DNA of 64,000 bases from Stropharia rugosoannulata (lineage: Eukaryota > Basidiomycota > Agaricomycetes > Agaricales > Strophariaceae), in NCBI GenBank assembly GCA_028532985.1, contig JANCIK010000002.1:1674001-1738000 (forward strand). The letters run 5' to 3'. Position numbers and translations under genes: made by a program. Positions 11,785 through 23,691 of the stretch are shown in pieces. The notes under the pieces are model-generated. The model searched no databases, was not told the DNA's origin, and was given only the letters and a program-made list of their open reading frames with translations. Within the stretch, counting starts at the first letter, position 1; every line of letters begins with the position of its first letter.

Positions 11785-14700
11785 ATGTCACTAGAACAGA
11801 GCCTAGCGTTAGAGGCTGCCCCTTCTAACGCTGTATCTTCCACCTCACAATCCTCATCACCCTCCGATTCCCAGCGCGACGAACAGCGCAACTCTAACGC
11901 GACTCTTCCACCAATCAAGCGACCCGCAAGGATATATGGCAAACGCCATGAACCAACTACTGTATCAGAAAACACTGAACCAATGGATTTACCTTTATAT
12001 AATTCTACCTCCCTACGGAATACGCATAACCCGGCACGGTCAAATCGCGACGGGCATCCTTACGCGTCGCCTGTCTCTGGAGAACTTAGCCCGAACGAGG
12101 ATATTGCCGTAGACGCGTACTGCTCTACTGCCCCCAAGAAATTCGAATTTGCGTGGAAAAAACAACTACGCGAAATGGAGGAGGATGATTATGACGGTGC
12201 AACCGACGCATTAGCACCGGTCAGTACTGATACTTACCAGATAAGTTTGGGGAAACCATTCCTACTGGAGGAGAAAGTTAAGGACTTCGCGGCTTCTGCA
12301 AACTCAGAGACAACTTCACCTTTGTCAGCGGATTCCTATGACATTTTTGACGGTGCCTCTGCCACTCAAAGGGAACAAATGGCGTCACATGGCCAATCCT
12401 TTCATGATAGCTTTGTCCTTTCATCTCCTAAATTAGCTCCTCCGACAAGGAAACGTCTTGGAAAAGTTGTCCATGATTCGGACTCAGAAGTAGAACCATC
12501 GAAGGCCTCATCGTCAACTACTCCTTCCAGCCAACCCCTTCATAATATTAACACACCGAAGTCCACATCGTTAACAAATACTCCTCCAACTTCGGATGAT
12601 GAAATGGCCACAAAGAAATCTAGTAAGGGGAAGCGAAAGGCAGGAAGCACTCGGGATAGTGTCCCTCCGATCAATTTAATTGAACTCCCAGTGGGCGAAG
12701 CAAAGGCATTTTCTTCTAATATATCCGGCAGGACGAAGGTTAAAGTTAGTTTAATCACTAGTAATATATGTTTGTCTCTCACTAATTTTCCGTAGCCATT
12801 GACAAAGAAAGATGAAGCAGAAATGATGAAGGAGCGAGTGCGCATGGCAGCGGGATCTAATGCATCCTCAGTCATTCGTCGAGGCACTTCAAGCAAATAC
12901 ACTACAAAATCCCTATTTGAGACTATGTTAGTTTATTTACTGTTCCATTGACAACACCACTGATTATGTATACTTGTAGTGGGGGGAATATGCTTCCTTC
13001 AGATCCCATTGAAAGCTACTCTTCGCCCCCAGGACGAACCCGCACCACAAGCAATGCCACTACTTCGGCAGCTGGCAGAGCAAGCAACTCTAGTCCCAGA
13101 ATGCGCCCTCTCGTACCTGTCGATCACTCCGATTCGGATGAGCTGCCCGAGGTGTCAGAGGTGATAAAACAAGCTGAGGCAAATAGCAAGAAGGAGGAAC
13201 TTAAAAAAACGAAGAAGCGACTTCTGGAACAGCAAAAGTTTAATCTTAACAGCCAGGATACGGACGACGAGGACCTTGAAATAGTCAGTCCCAATCCGAG
13301 AACTTGTGTAAAAGAGGAGGGAAATCGTCGTTCCGCACAGAAACCCCGCATGTCTAGGACGCGACAGCAACAATTTAGGCTGGCTCATGTCAATCCGTCC
13401 AAGCACAAAGGCAGTAATCCCACAATGAATGCTGCAACAGGATCCCCAAGAGCTCTTCGGACATCCGACCGCCTAGACCAAGCATCACTCAATCGTTTAT
13501 TAACGACTGAGGCTCGAAAGCAAGCCCAAGACTTGGCAAAGAAGAAGGCGGACTACTGGGGAAAACATGGTGGTCGTGTTGTTGTTGTTCCTGAGGCCCC
13601 GGCTTTAGGACTAAATGCTACGCTACAAATTTTTGCGGACAAGGGACTGAAAGTGGCAGGAATCAGCACCGCCCTCGATATGGATGTTGATGAAAGAGAT
13701 GAGGACGATGATGACGCCGAAGACGGTGATTGGGATCCTACGATGCGAGGTTCTGCATCACCTGAACCGATGCAAGAAGACCAAGGGAGCGAAAGTGAAA
13801 ATGATGAGAACATGGTCGTCGAACACGACAATGAGATCAGCAATGAAGAAGTTGACGTGGATGGTGCTGGCAAAAGCAAAATCCGGCCTGCCAGGCGGTT
13901 GGTAGTTGCTTCCGACTCGGAAAGTGAACACGATGAAAATAAACCAATGATGCCTTCCTCAAATAAATACCGTCGAGCCACACCGTCTGTTGACTCTAAT
14001 ACTGAGGATGATCACGACAAAGAGAATAACAACGACCTTGTGTACGACCGCAGCGATGACAAAGAGAATACTGCAACCGTCCGCCACACTTCTTTTGGAC
14101 GCAGCCGTTCCATTTTCGACATCGGCTTACCTTTGTCTCCTTCGACTGAATGGCCTTCTCGAAGTCAAACTGATAACGAAGGCGAGAGCAATGGCAGAAG
14201 GCCCTTCCAGGAACTCCTATCCGACAAGAGTCCTACGGCAGGAGGCCAATCATCACGTCTTACCCAGTCCTTTGCCTCGAAGTTGCAACAAGCGTCGCCA
14301 TTACCAAGTACGATGGCGCCAGCACCGACTCTGAAGCCGTTCCTCGAGTCCCAATCAGCATCGTCGAAAGGCTTTGATGGATTTTCGCAATTCTTTGAAG
14401 ATGGTAATGTAGGAGATATCGGTCAAGCATCGGTTCTGGAGCCGGGCTTTTCTGACTTGTTTGAGTCGGGGACAGAGAGGCCATCGCCACCAAAACTTGA
14501 CAAAGGCAAGGCAAATTTAATGGATGACGATGTGCGTGACGCGTTATAATTAGACTGGATTAAACTAACGTATTATTGTTCATGTGAAGCTTTTCTTTGA
14601 GCCTGACAGTGCTCGGAAGCCGACACGCGCAGGATTAGACCTGACTCAGGACGTTTCCGCCGCCCTCAACTTGCAACCAGCATTCCAAGTCAAGGAAAAT

Positions 14701-16465
14701 TTATTACGCAAAGCGGACGCCATCTTCGAAAAAGAGCAAGCATATGTGGTTGAAGCTGCTCTTTCGAAACCTAGCAAGAAACCAGAACTCTATGTTAATG
14801 ATCATGGGTAATTATACTCAGTTCCCTGTAACCTTGTGTTATTGAACGACTTTTATAGATTTTTGACCCAGACGAAACCAACCGACAGAAGTCCCGAAAT
14901 TTACCGTCTTCTTCCAACACAGCAGATTTATGGTACTGACCAAATCGGTGGTTCGATGTTGTCTCTCGATTTCCGCCCTCGTGCACCACTTCGAACATTG
15001 TCTGTGTCAAGTACTACCCAACCCGACTCCCCGACTCAGCAACCTCTACGTCGGCTAAAGAAAGCCGCCTCCCCTACCCCGGGTCTTGATAACGTTCTCT
15101 CCTCCCCTTCTACCACTCCGCCCCTAAGACAGAATGCTTTCCAAGCACTAGCTCGCGGGGCTGCCAAAGCTCATAGGCATGCCACAGTGGAAGACGCGTT
15201 TCCCGGCATTAACCTCTCAGAGTACTTGGAGGCCGAGGCTGCAGAGTCCGACGACGAGGATAATACTTTTGGATTCGTCAAAAAGAAAACGGCTGATGAT
15301 GAAGAGGGCGAGGACCTTGATCAGACGCTCACAGAGCTGATGGATGACAAGGAGATGGATGATTCGGAGGTCGCGGCCGATTTAGTCTTGGAAAAGTTCC
15401 AGTACGTGAAGTAATCTTGACATATTTTGTATTGTGCTCATGCATACCTATCAGGGAGCAAGAGCAAGAACAGGACAAAAAGGATCAGGAATTGCATGAA
15501 GCTGCCATATCCGGCTTACTGCGCAAGAAGAGGACGCGCGGCGTTGGCGTGGACGACAGTGACGATGAGAGTGACGACGAAGGCAATGAGAGGGCACGCA
15601 GGGCTATGAAGAAGCTTAGGACCTCGGAGCGGGGTGACATCCAAGCATTAGGTTCGTTACTATCTTTACTTGCTGGCCGGTTTCTGATGATTTTTAAATA
15701 GCTGCTAATGAAGCAACTGAGGCATTTGCTGCAGTCTATAACCAGAGCTTGAAAGACGACGATGACTTCGCTTACTTGGCTGCAGAATCCAACCTCGACG
15801 ATTTGCTCCCTGCAAATCAAACTGCTGATGGCACTGACTCTAATGGCGATGAGGAAGAAGAGGCGCAACAGGAGACGATATCTGCTCAGGAGGTCATGCT
15901 TATTGCTCGCCAAATGAAAGAGGACGGCGTAAGCTATTTTTATCGCTCTAGTCAAGTCTAAACGAACTTACTTTTCCTAAAATAGGTTGAGGGAATAGGA
16001 ATAGACCCCGAAGATGTTTCCTGGGTTGATAAAGATGCCGACGACGACGCGCCTTCTATCAGAACCGTCCAGGCGCGGAAACCTCAACGGGTCTTACACC
16101 GAGATGTTGATCCTTTGGACATGGATGTAACTATGGTAAGCATTGCTCGTCACGAAGAGACGATCAAATCATAACTCAGTGTTGAACAGGGTGGTCCATT
16201 TGGAAAGGTAGATCCATTAAACATAGCAAGCAAACAATGGTACGCACAGGAGAACAAGTCCCGCAATGCTGGAACGTCGAGATCGGTTGGAGGCTCCGCA
16301 ATAACAGGACATGCGAAGGTGAAACCCAAGGCGGGGTCCTCCAGCAGACAACCACACAGGTCGAAGGCTGGAACAACGTCTGTTTCAGCAGGATCGAACA
16401 GGTCTCTCAAATCAGAGCGCAGCATGCTGTCCGCTATTACTGACAAGAGTCGTCATTTTGCTTGA
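11785..16465 (+). CDS. MRC1: MRC1/claspin-type replication checkpoint mediator
   Basis: Fork-associated adaptor that passes the Mec1/ATR signal to the Rad53/Chk kinase. Long, mostly disordered and strongly charged protein of about 1,300 residues in nine or ten exons. Exon 1 ends near 12744 and the last exon runs 16191-16465. The C-terminal half contains the MRC1 domain: an acidic stretch (NLSEYLEAEAAESDDED), FGFVKKKTADDEEGEDLDQ, LDQTLTELMDDKEMDDSEVA, the block DQELHEAAISGLLRKKRTRG, then RRAMKKLRTSERGDIQALAA. Many SQ/TQ sites (TSQSS, SDSQRD, NSQDTD, RLTQSF, DLTQDV, FLTQTK, SPTQQP) form the expected kinase-target clusters. The ATG at 11785 is the first in frame; an upstream TTG-led extension is not used. 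Start and exact exon edges in the acidic parts are the least certain points. Confidence 0.85.
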
Positions 16466-16861
16466 GAAATATCCATGATTTCAATTTGATTTTTAGTCAC
16501 AGTAACTGTAATATAGTACATATATGTAATTGAATAACAACCTCTAACACTTGGAGTGCCGAACAAATAGTAGCTCGGAAATAAAGAGAACTAAAGGGAA
16601 TTAGGCGTTGGAAACGCGGACAAAGCAAAATGGTGGTACATTTCCACAAGCAATAAAGTATGGAATGCGGGGTATAGTAGAGTAGTGAAACAAGTGCAAC
16701 AAGAAGGCGTGAGATGAGGAGCCAGACGTTGGCGTTAGTGATACTGCTTCCCCCCAAATGGTTTGCCGAACCGCATCCACGAAGCCTTCGGACGTGTCGA
16801 CGAGGGAATAGTGTATATTCGTGGGGCTTGTCGTGACTGTGAGGAGCTACGGCGTTTCCTG
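16466..16861. other. Region downstream of MRC1 with a possible alternative 3' exon
   Basis: Roughly 400 bases that are mainly 3' flanking sequence of MRC1 and of the small minus-strand gene at 16862-17191. On the minus strand a frame behind a good acceptor (CCTCACAG, ending near 16852) stays open for about 80 codons and reads TNIHYSLVDTSEGFVDAV and RQTIWGEAV. It could be an alternative last exon of the small gene. No other feature is visible. Confidence 0.35.
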
Positions 16862-17191
16862 TTACTTGTCTGGATCTGGAGTAGGAGGGTCAGTGTGAAA
16901 GGGCGAACATGAATGTCTGAGAATAAGACAGACTTTATGCCGGAGTAGAATTAGCTTTGCCATGTTCGCCGGGGGGCCTGATTCGCGAAAGGGATTACCT
17001 AGAGCGCATATATGAGGGTGTGATGGGCTGCGGCACGAAAAGAAAGACATACGAGAGGCGACAAGGGCGAGACCTGCTTCGTGGGCGTCTAGGGAGTCAT
17101 CAACGGCCATTATTGATGCCCAGAGGGCGGGCATGAATATGTAGACGAAGAGGAGGGCTGCGATAGAGCTCATAGCCATGAGGGCGAACAT
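16862..17191 (-). CDS. Possible small single-pass membrane protein, unrecognised
   Basis: I do not recognise this gene. The minus-strand frame opens with a hydrophobic N-terminus (MFALMAMSSIAALLFVYIF, then MPALWASIMAVDD) that looks like a signal anchor. A textbook fungal intron (GTATGT donor at 17052, CTCTAG acceptor at 16999, 54 bases) joins exons 17191-17053 and 16998-16862 in frame to give 91 residues ending in PTPDPDK. A competing model skips that intron and uses a later donor (GTAATC, about 16997) to the acceptor near 16852, adding about 80 other residues, also in frame. It would share a short divergent promoter with tafazzin. It may be real, but expression data are needed to choose. Confidence 0.35.
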   Translation of the reverse strand: MFALMAMSSIAALLFVYIFMPALWASIMAVDDSLDAHEAGLALVASRMSFFSCRSPSHPHICALGNPFRESGPPANMAKLILLRHKVCLILRHSCSPFHTDPPTPDPDK

Positions 17192-17372
17192 GGTCGCTGG
17201 GCGCGAGTGCGCTGCCCCTCGCAGGTGGAGGCAATGGGGAATGGAAATGGATCGGCTGCCGCGGACGACCTTGTTTTACTCGACGTCCTACTTTTCTCTG
17301 GGGTGTCTTCCATCAAATCCCAGAGCATGCTCATGTAAGCACTGCTCCGGCATCTTCCGCCCCCACTCTTGC

Positions 17373-18454
17373 ATGTACCCCGTCCTCTCCACCGCCGTCG
17401 TCTCCACCGTCGGCCTCGTCTCCAAAGCGTTTCTCAACTCAGGCATCTGTTCACTCTCTGTCGACGGCCTCCACCACCTCCAGGACGCGCTCGGCAGCCC
17501 CAGACGCAATGCCGGCCAGGGTATCATCACAGGCGAGCCCCCTAACACCACTCCATATATTGCTTTACTCATTCAACAACAGTGTGCAACCATATATCGA
17601 CGTATGTGGATGACTCTGCATGCAAAACATAACCCATACATTGGCCCTGCTTAGCCTCGACGATCCTGTAGTATGGGGTGTGCTTCCGGCGCGGTACTAC
17701 TTCAGCCCGCGCACTACCCGCTGGGCCCTCGGCGCATCCGACATCATATTCACTAATATGTACGCCTTTTTACTCGTTCCAGAATTTCCCATCTGATTCG
17801 CTATTATCTACCAAGCGTATTCTCCACCTTCTTCACCCTCGGACAGACCCTTGAAACATTCCGTGGCAAAGGGATTTATCAGGAAGCCGTAAACTTCGCG
17901 ATCCAGAAGATCGACGAAGGAGGCTGGGTGCGTACAGCACCTGCGCAAAGGGTAACTCTTGACTCAAATTCTGCTTACGTTAGGTGCATATGTACGGAGA
18001 AGGCAAGGTGAATCAGCCCAACACATATTCACGTGATAAGCTTGGTCAGGCACTCTTACCGAGATTCAAGTGGGGAGTGTAAGTTATCGTTTGTCTCTGT
18101 CCTATTTTTGTGGCTCATCATTGCTGTAGCGGACGCATGATCATGGAAGCCAAGACACCTCCGGTAGTTATTCCAATGTGGCTTACTGGCTTCGACCACT
18201 TAATGCCAGAAGGGCGTCAATTTCCCTGCAAATATTTTCCTCGACCCGGCGCACGCTTGAGTGTTACCTTCGGAAAGCCTATAAATGCTGACGAGATCTC
18301 TGCCATATTGGCCAATCGCTATGATGACATACCCAATTCAGGCCTTGAACAGCATACCGCAACCATTCGCCACAAAATCACCTCGGTATTGCATCGCGAC
18401 GTGCAGTCCTTGGGTAGATCTATATCTGGAAGACTCCTTGGTGGGCCTGTATAG
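17373..18454 (+). CDS. TAZ1: Tafazzin, mitochondrial cardiolipin transacylase
   Basis: Remodels cardiolipin acyl chains at the mitochondrial membrane. Spliced from six exons to about 276 residues, close to animal tafazzin and shorter than the yeast protein. It opens with a hydrophobic helix (MYPVLSTAVVSTVGLVSKAF) and FLNSGICSLSVDGL. The acyltransferase motif is CNHISTLDDP (H-x4-D), followed by ARYYFSPRTTRWALGASDI, ETFRGKGIYQEAV, VHMYGEGKVNQP and GFDHLMPEGR with a final PGARLSVTFGKPI block. The frame stays open upstream through ATGs at 17241 and 17247, so a longer N-terminus is possible. The intron before VCNHIS is best read as GC-AG (17533-17582), which keeps GIIT; a GT donor at 17521 also keeps frame but deletes those four residues. 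Confidence 0.9.
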
Positions 18455-18555
18455 GACAGCAAAGCGTGCTAATTATTATAGAATTATAGAATACATGATA
18501 CACCAGAGTACGTATGCATAGATTCAGCAATATAATCTAGCGAACGAACTATATA

Positions 18556-20754
18556 CTAGGCGTTAGCAGTTGCATTGCCTAGCACAGTTTCTATCACACT
18601 TTCACACTGAGAAAGGGCAATGGTTTCCGGCTGGCCGTCGTAGAACCAGGTGCAGAGAGCCTAAGCGAGTGGTCAAGATAAGCACGGCAACGAGAGTGTG
18701 CAAACCTACAATCATAGCATAAAAAACAACCATGGACATGCCTTCCGCCCAGTTTGTTTTAGAGTCGGCAGTCACGTAATTAACAATAAAGCATGCCCCG
18801 ATAAGAGCCGCCACCTCGAAAAGATCTGTAGAGTCAAGCCTCAATTTCCAGAATGACAACACCAGGTCAGAATCCATTTACCGAAAAGAAGTGTCAACGG
18901 TTTATTCGTCCACCAACCCACCAGGACAAAAACTGGCATCCAAAACAAGGTAAATTGGATGCTGAGATCGATGGCTTCCCCTTTGGCTAAAGTAGCAGGG
19001 GGAATGGGCGCAGTAAAGAAATGGCGCAGCGCTTGCCGGATAAAATACACGACGCTGACTGCACCGTCTGCAGCAAAGGACACCAAAGGAAGGAGTACTA
19101 ATCCAAACCACTGCTCCTTTATTTTTGATGTTTCAAGGACGAAATCGATACTTTCAACCATCTAACAAGTCAAATAATGTACAGTTAACAACGGTTGTAT
19201 CTCCCAAAGCATGCAGCGCTTACCCATTCAGCGGTAACAGCCATAAGCGCGATGGCGACTGCCAGAATAGCCATGCAGACAAATTGGTTTACTTCGGGAT
19301 CTTGCTCCCTGAGGCGTGCAACATGGTCCTTCAGAGCTTGAGGAGCCAAAGGAGCTGAAGCAAGATCATCGTCGTCGCCTGGAGGATCGTGGAGGTATAT
19401 TCTTGAGCACACGTATCTAATTGAAAGGTTAAGAATTCCGTTAAAGGGGTCGTTTGGAAAGTCTTCAGATTTACTTACACCACAAGCAGTAAGACAGCTA
19501 GTCCACGACTCATCTGAAGGAATTGATGGCGAACGTCATCTGAAATCGCCAGAGTGACTCCCGCAATGGCGCTATCAGCTGCGGTATTAATAGCTCCGCC
19601 TGGTACAACAAATGATGTATTTATTGCGGCGAAGTACGCGGCTGGAAGCAGCAATGTCAATACCCTTGAATGTTAAAAATGGTCAGTACTATATAGAACA
19701 CGAATTCTGAAGTACCTTTACCCGATTGTGAGCAGTGAGTGATTCAGCTGGGTTAAGTGGGGGTGAAGATCCTGCTGAATTATCCGCGCTCCTCCAGTGA
19801 TGAAAGACGCCCCTGGAACAAGCAGAAGATGCAGAACGACGACACCTGTATAGACAAGGTGGCAGTTGAGCAAGGGTATGTATGATGCTTGGAAACACTG
19901 ATGGAGTCGATACTGACCAATTATTGAAGCCTTAAGAAGAACCAATCTATTCATCGACATTAGAGTCGAGGTGCAAAAGCAATACGAGGAGACGAGACGA
20001 GACTTACTCGCAGCGTTTTAGCAAGATAAGGGCTAACGTTGCTTCGACCGTACTGCATAGTAAGACGATTGTGAATAATCAAAGTTCATCAAAATCATCG
20101 AAATTAAGAGCTTACTTTCCTAATGTAATTGTCGCCAAATCCCCCAAATCTTTGCCGAGATAGTACGCCATTTGTTCTCCTCCAAAGTCAAAAATATGTT
20201 CCAAGGAAACAATGCCGAAGAATGATACTGCGTGGAAAAACAACAATCAGTCGTATGCAGTGATAGCAACAGACATATCTTCGAAACCCACAAGTGAAAG
20301 TCGCAGATGGATTCCAGTGTCGGAAGTGAGAGACCCATGCTATAGGAATGCATATAGTGAAAATATTGAGCCCTAATGCCAAAAGGGGCACAAAGTTAAG
20401 TTGGACGCACTAGTCAGTAAAGGTTCCGAGTAGAAGTGCTAAGTGTAGTTAAGCGCTCATAAACTCACATGATGAGAACAAAAAGACGCGCAGGCTCTCG
20501 ACGACCCCTATCTTTGTCTTGCCTTTCCTCATGAATTGGTCCCAGAACCGAATGAGCTCCTCCTTCCCTTCTTCTATCCTCAGATGCTCAGCCAGTCTGT
20601 CCCGTCGGCGTCTTTGTGATTCCGTGCCTGGGGACTGCATGCTGGGCAGCTGGTGTTCCAGTACATCGAGGTCGCTGGGGGCGTCGCCCTTTTCGATGTC
20701 GCCAGGCAGACGCACAGTCCGTTGGCGAGTACTACCGTCGATGGGGAGTGACAT
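18556..20754 (-). CDS. Vacuolar Ca2+/H+ exchanger, CAX family (Vcx1-like)
   Basis: Multi-pass antiporter that moves calcium into the vacuole in exchange for protons. The hydrophilic N-terminus (from MSLPIDGSTRQRTVRLPGD) is followed by FLFSSWLNIFTICIPIAW, FDFGGEQMAYYLGKDLGDL and the c-1 repeat GNTVEATLALILLKRCE, which carries the conserved ion-binding Glu. Further helices include LLHLLLVPGASFITGGARI, LTLLLPAAYFAAI and, in the second half, AILAVAIALMAVTAEWMVES and PLVSFAADGAVSVVYFIRQ. The end has NYVTADSKTNWAEGMSMVV, typical of CAX proteins, then CTWFYDGQPE and a short tail. Many introns of 50-90 bases. The c-2 repeat reads TAEWMVES rather than the textbook form, so cation specificity is uncertain. 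Confidence 0.88.
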
Positions 20755-21439
20755 TATACCTAGTTGTGCCCTTGAAGCTTGTTGGGGTATTATATGCTAC
20801 ACGTTTCAAATATATCAAGGCGTGTTCGCACCACCCGCAATGGAGCCAAGGCTGCAGAGAGCAGAAAGATGGTATCAATGGAGGTGGGTGAGCCACCTCG
20901 ATGGTTTTATGAGCGCCCGCGGGCAGCCACCTGGCAGAGCTGTCATGTAGTTTGGTGTTCTTGGCGAAAGGAATGTATTGATTGTGTTTTGTTCGGAGTG
21001 CGTTTGCACCGGTGGTATCAGGGAAATCCTGGGCAATCGTGGGAGGTGAATTAATATTAGCCATTCTCCCTGTCATAATGAAGGAGAAGCTGAAGAAGTG
21101 TTAGTAGAGAAGTTGCTTTGCTTTGCTTGGGCAGCGGGCAAATTTATACTTACAGCAATAGCAAGTGTAAGTGATGTCCGGTTTTACAGTATGTATTATT
21201 AACTTTCGCGTCCGAGTAGCATGCCATGCATGGGCGTGGCGTAAGTAGATGCACAAATTTATAACGAAGTTTGATACATTGGAATTTCTCACTCAGTATA
21301 TACATACTGTATAGGCCATGTACGTAAATAAATTAGTGTACTATACTCGTAATAGTAAGTGAACTAATAACAACAATTCAATATATATTAAGTGAAGGGC
21401 TCGCATTGAGAAATGCTAGCGAAGGGCAAGAAGTGATAA
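20755..21439. other. Intergenic stretch between CAX and the six-hairpin glycosidase
   Basis: About 690 bases. It holds the promoter of the CAX gene on the minus strand and the 3' flank of the glycosidase. Overlapping open frames on both strands show no motif or family resemblance. The part near 21300-21400 is AT-rich with short TATA-like runs. No gene supported. Confidence 0.5.
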
Positions 21440-22946
21440 CTAGAGACTGTTGCTGGTCACGAAGTTGTCAAATGCGACCCAGGCAGATTGTAGCATTACA
21501 ACGAATGCCTGACCTTCAGGACTATGCTCTCCAGGGGGAAGCGGCGAGTGAAACTTGATAGGGTCTACAACATTTTGGAGCCAGCCGTCGGCGTCTATGT
21601 TTTGATGAACTACATTCAGTGCACGGATGGCGGGTGCTACTCCGGAAGTGTCATTTTGAAGCACAGCCATGCGCAGGGTTACCGACGCCATAAGAGCAGT
21701 CGCGGACATATCGCTGAACGATGCGGGATTGTCTATCACATTGCGAAGAGACCCGTCTGCGGTCTAAGATAGGAGGGGGGTGAGTTTTGCTTCATTTCCA
21801 AAGCAAAGTTTAACAAATTAACCTGATGGCTCCAGGATGCTTCTAGAATCTCGTTAATCCATTGGGCAAGGTCGGTTTGCTGTTCAGAGAATTGACTTGC
21901 ACTGGCCGCGTGATGCATAGTGTACAACACACGCAGCATGCCTGCAGCAGCCCAAGCGTTACCTAAAATACACGAAATCATAAAGGGACTGTGGCTCATT
22001 CAATTCAAGTCAACCACGGACCAGTTGCCCAATGAGTGTCATCGCTCCAAGACCCGAGTGTAACATGTCTCCATAGACCTTTGTCATCCCTGAGACTGTT
22101 GCGATAAAGGCGACATTGGTCATAAGCAGTTTGTATGTTGGCGTCTCCTAGAGGGCCCCCTTCTAGTGCACCGTAGTATGCAATGAATGGAGGCACCATG
22201 TAGACGAAATCGGCCCTGGAATTTAGTCGCATTAAGAGAATTGACAGTTGTGTATTAAAAAAAGGCTTAAATACCATAGCTGCACTTCTGATACACGATG
22301 CGAAATTGCACCTTCTCGGGAGCGCCCTACAAAGTCCAAAAGGAAATGTAATTGACCCCTAGCGGCATTGGCGTAAGCATTATTAGATGGGTCGTTGCGC
22401 GTCCAATTCGCGAGTAGCACAGCGGTACCTAGACCTGAAGCCAAGTCAAAAATGATGAATGCATCTAGGATGCAGTTCGTCGTGACCTACTTGCAGGATC
22501 CGCTGCAGAACCTTCGTTGGGAAGCAAGGCCAAAGAATCAGCGGGCTTAGATGTTACAATCCTGAACAATTATTGTGAGGTAAAGATAAGCCCCCCCCCC
22601 TGGACCGGGGCGAGAGATCGCATTGACATGCCTTTCTGCAATGGACAATACATCGTGAGGTAGATTCTCAGGACTTGAAACCACTGGAAGGAATGCGGAC
22701 GCATCGAAGACAGAGTATGAAGGCCATAGTAATTCTAGTAACGCTTCTGCTGCGGCACCAAGCTCCCAACTTGTCGTTATTAGTAAAAATTGTACCACGG
22801 GTAAATTTCAAAGAGCACCTTGCTTCAGATAGTTCGACCATATTACGCTGAACTTTGAAAATTTGTTTGTCATCCAATCTGCTCGCATTTTGTATAGCAA
22901 TAGAAGTGAGAGCAATTCCAGTAAGACTGTACAGCCATGGTGCCAT
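21440..22946 (-). CDS. Secreted six-hairpin glycosidase-like protein (GH105/GH88-like)
   Basis: Start at 22946 gives a signal peptide (MAPWLYSLTGIALTSIA). Eight or so exons give about 400 residues resembling the alpha6/alpha6 six-hairpin glycosidase family found in fungi, related to unsaturated glycuronyl hydrolases. Landmarks: SWELGAAAEALLELLWPSYS, DVLSIAERIVTSKPADSLAL, GTAVLLANWTRNDPSNNAYA, ADFVYMVPPFIAYYGAL, DQCRLYRNSLRDDKGLWRHV, SDDTHWATGNAWAAAGMLRV and DGSLRNVIDNPASFSD. Repeated helix pairs with Trp/Tyr-rich loops fit the fold. The substrate is not known to me. The intron 22631-22562 appears to use a GC donor and contains a run of ten C on the plus strand; no canonical donor keeps frame there. 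Confidence 0.82.
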
Positions 22947-23691
22947 ATTGAAGTTCAATAACAGAGAGACCCCTTCGTTCTGTGTATAGCATGATCAACA
23001 AACATGGATCCTTATAAAGTGTGGTGTCTAGCGTATGTTTACATTCCAACGTTAAAGCATCGGGAGGCCATGGCAGTCCAACTTCCAAGTATTGAAGCCA
23101 GTAAGTCGTTAACAAGATCGGAAATTTGATAACAAGGCTGCGAGAATGACTTGACAACGCTCCACAAAACTGCAGCAAACCATGGCCAATGCGTCCTCAC
23201 TTCACCTAAGGTAGCACCGGGAAAGCAAATATTCAATGTTTGATTACGACAGAAGAACTAGCGTGCCAGATCTGAGTGCAAGCCTACAGTGATGATAGAT
23301 GAACAAAACAAATGCTTGTTTTAGCCAAGCAAAAAACACAAACTGGAAGCCAATCCTGAATTTCTAATTTCTATGATCATGCGAGACTAGGAATCGCGTA
23401 CTTCCAGCTGAATATTCAAGAAGGACAGCACGCGGCGCTACTACGGGATGAGCTCAAGATGGTGACCTTTGGATAGTAACTAGCCTGGAGTCGGTGCAAG
23501 CAACGTGGGAAAAGTAAGGAACTCTTTGTATGGTCATATTATGATCCAGAGGAATTTGCAAAGCAAGCTTCACGAGGGTCCAGTCTCAACGCCATATCCG
23601 CTCACGTTGAACGTCTTCATTTGATTGCTCTTTTCTCTCCGAGTCCCGTTTCAAATCACTACCGCTTGTCGTGGTGGTTTTTGGACTCACT
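22947..23691. other. Intergenic stretch between divergent glycosidase and THO2
   Basis: About 745 bases between two genes pointing away from each other. Minus-strand frames (for example 23039-23236) carry stops, have no motif and do not join the glycosidase signal peptide. It is taken as two promoters. No repeat or RNA gene seen. Confidence 0.5.
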
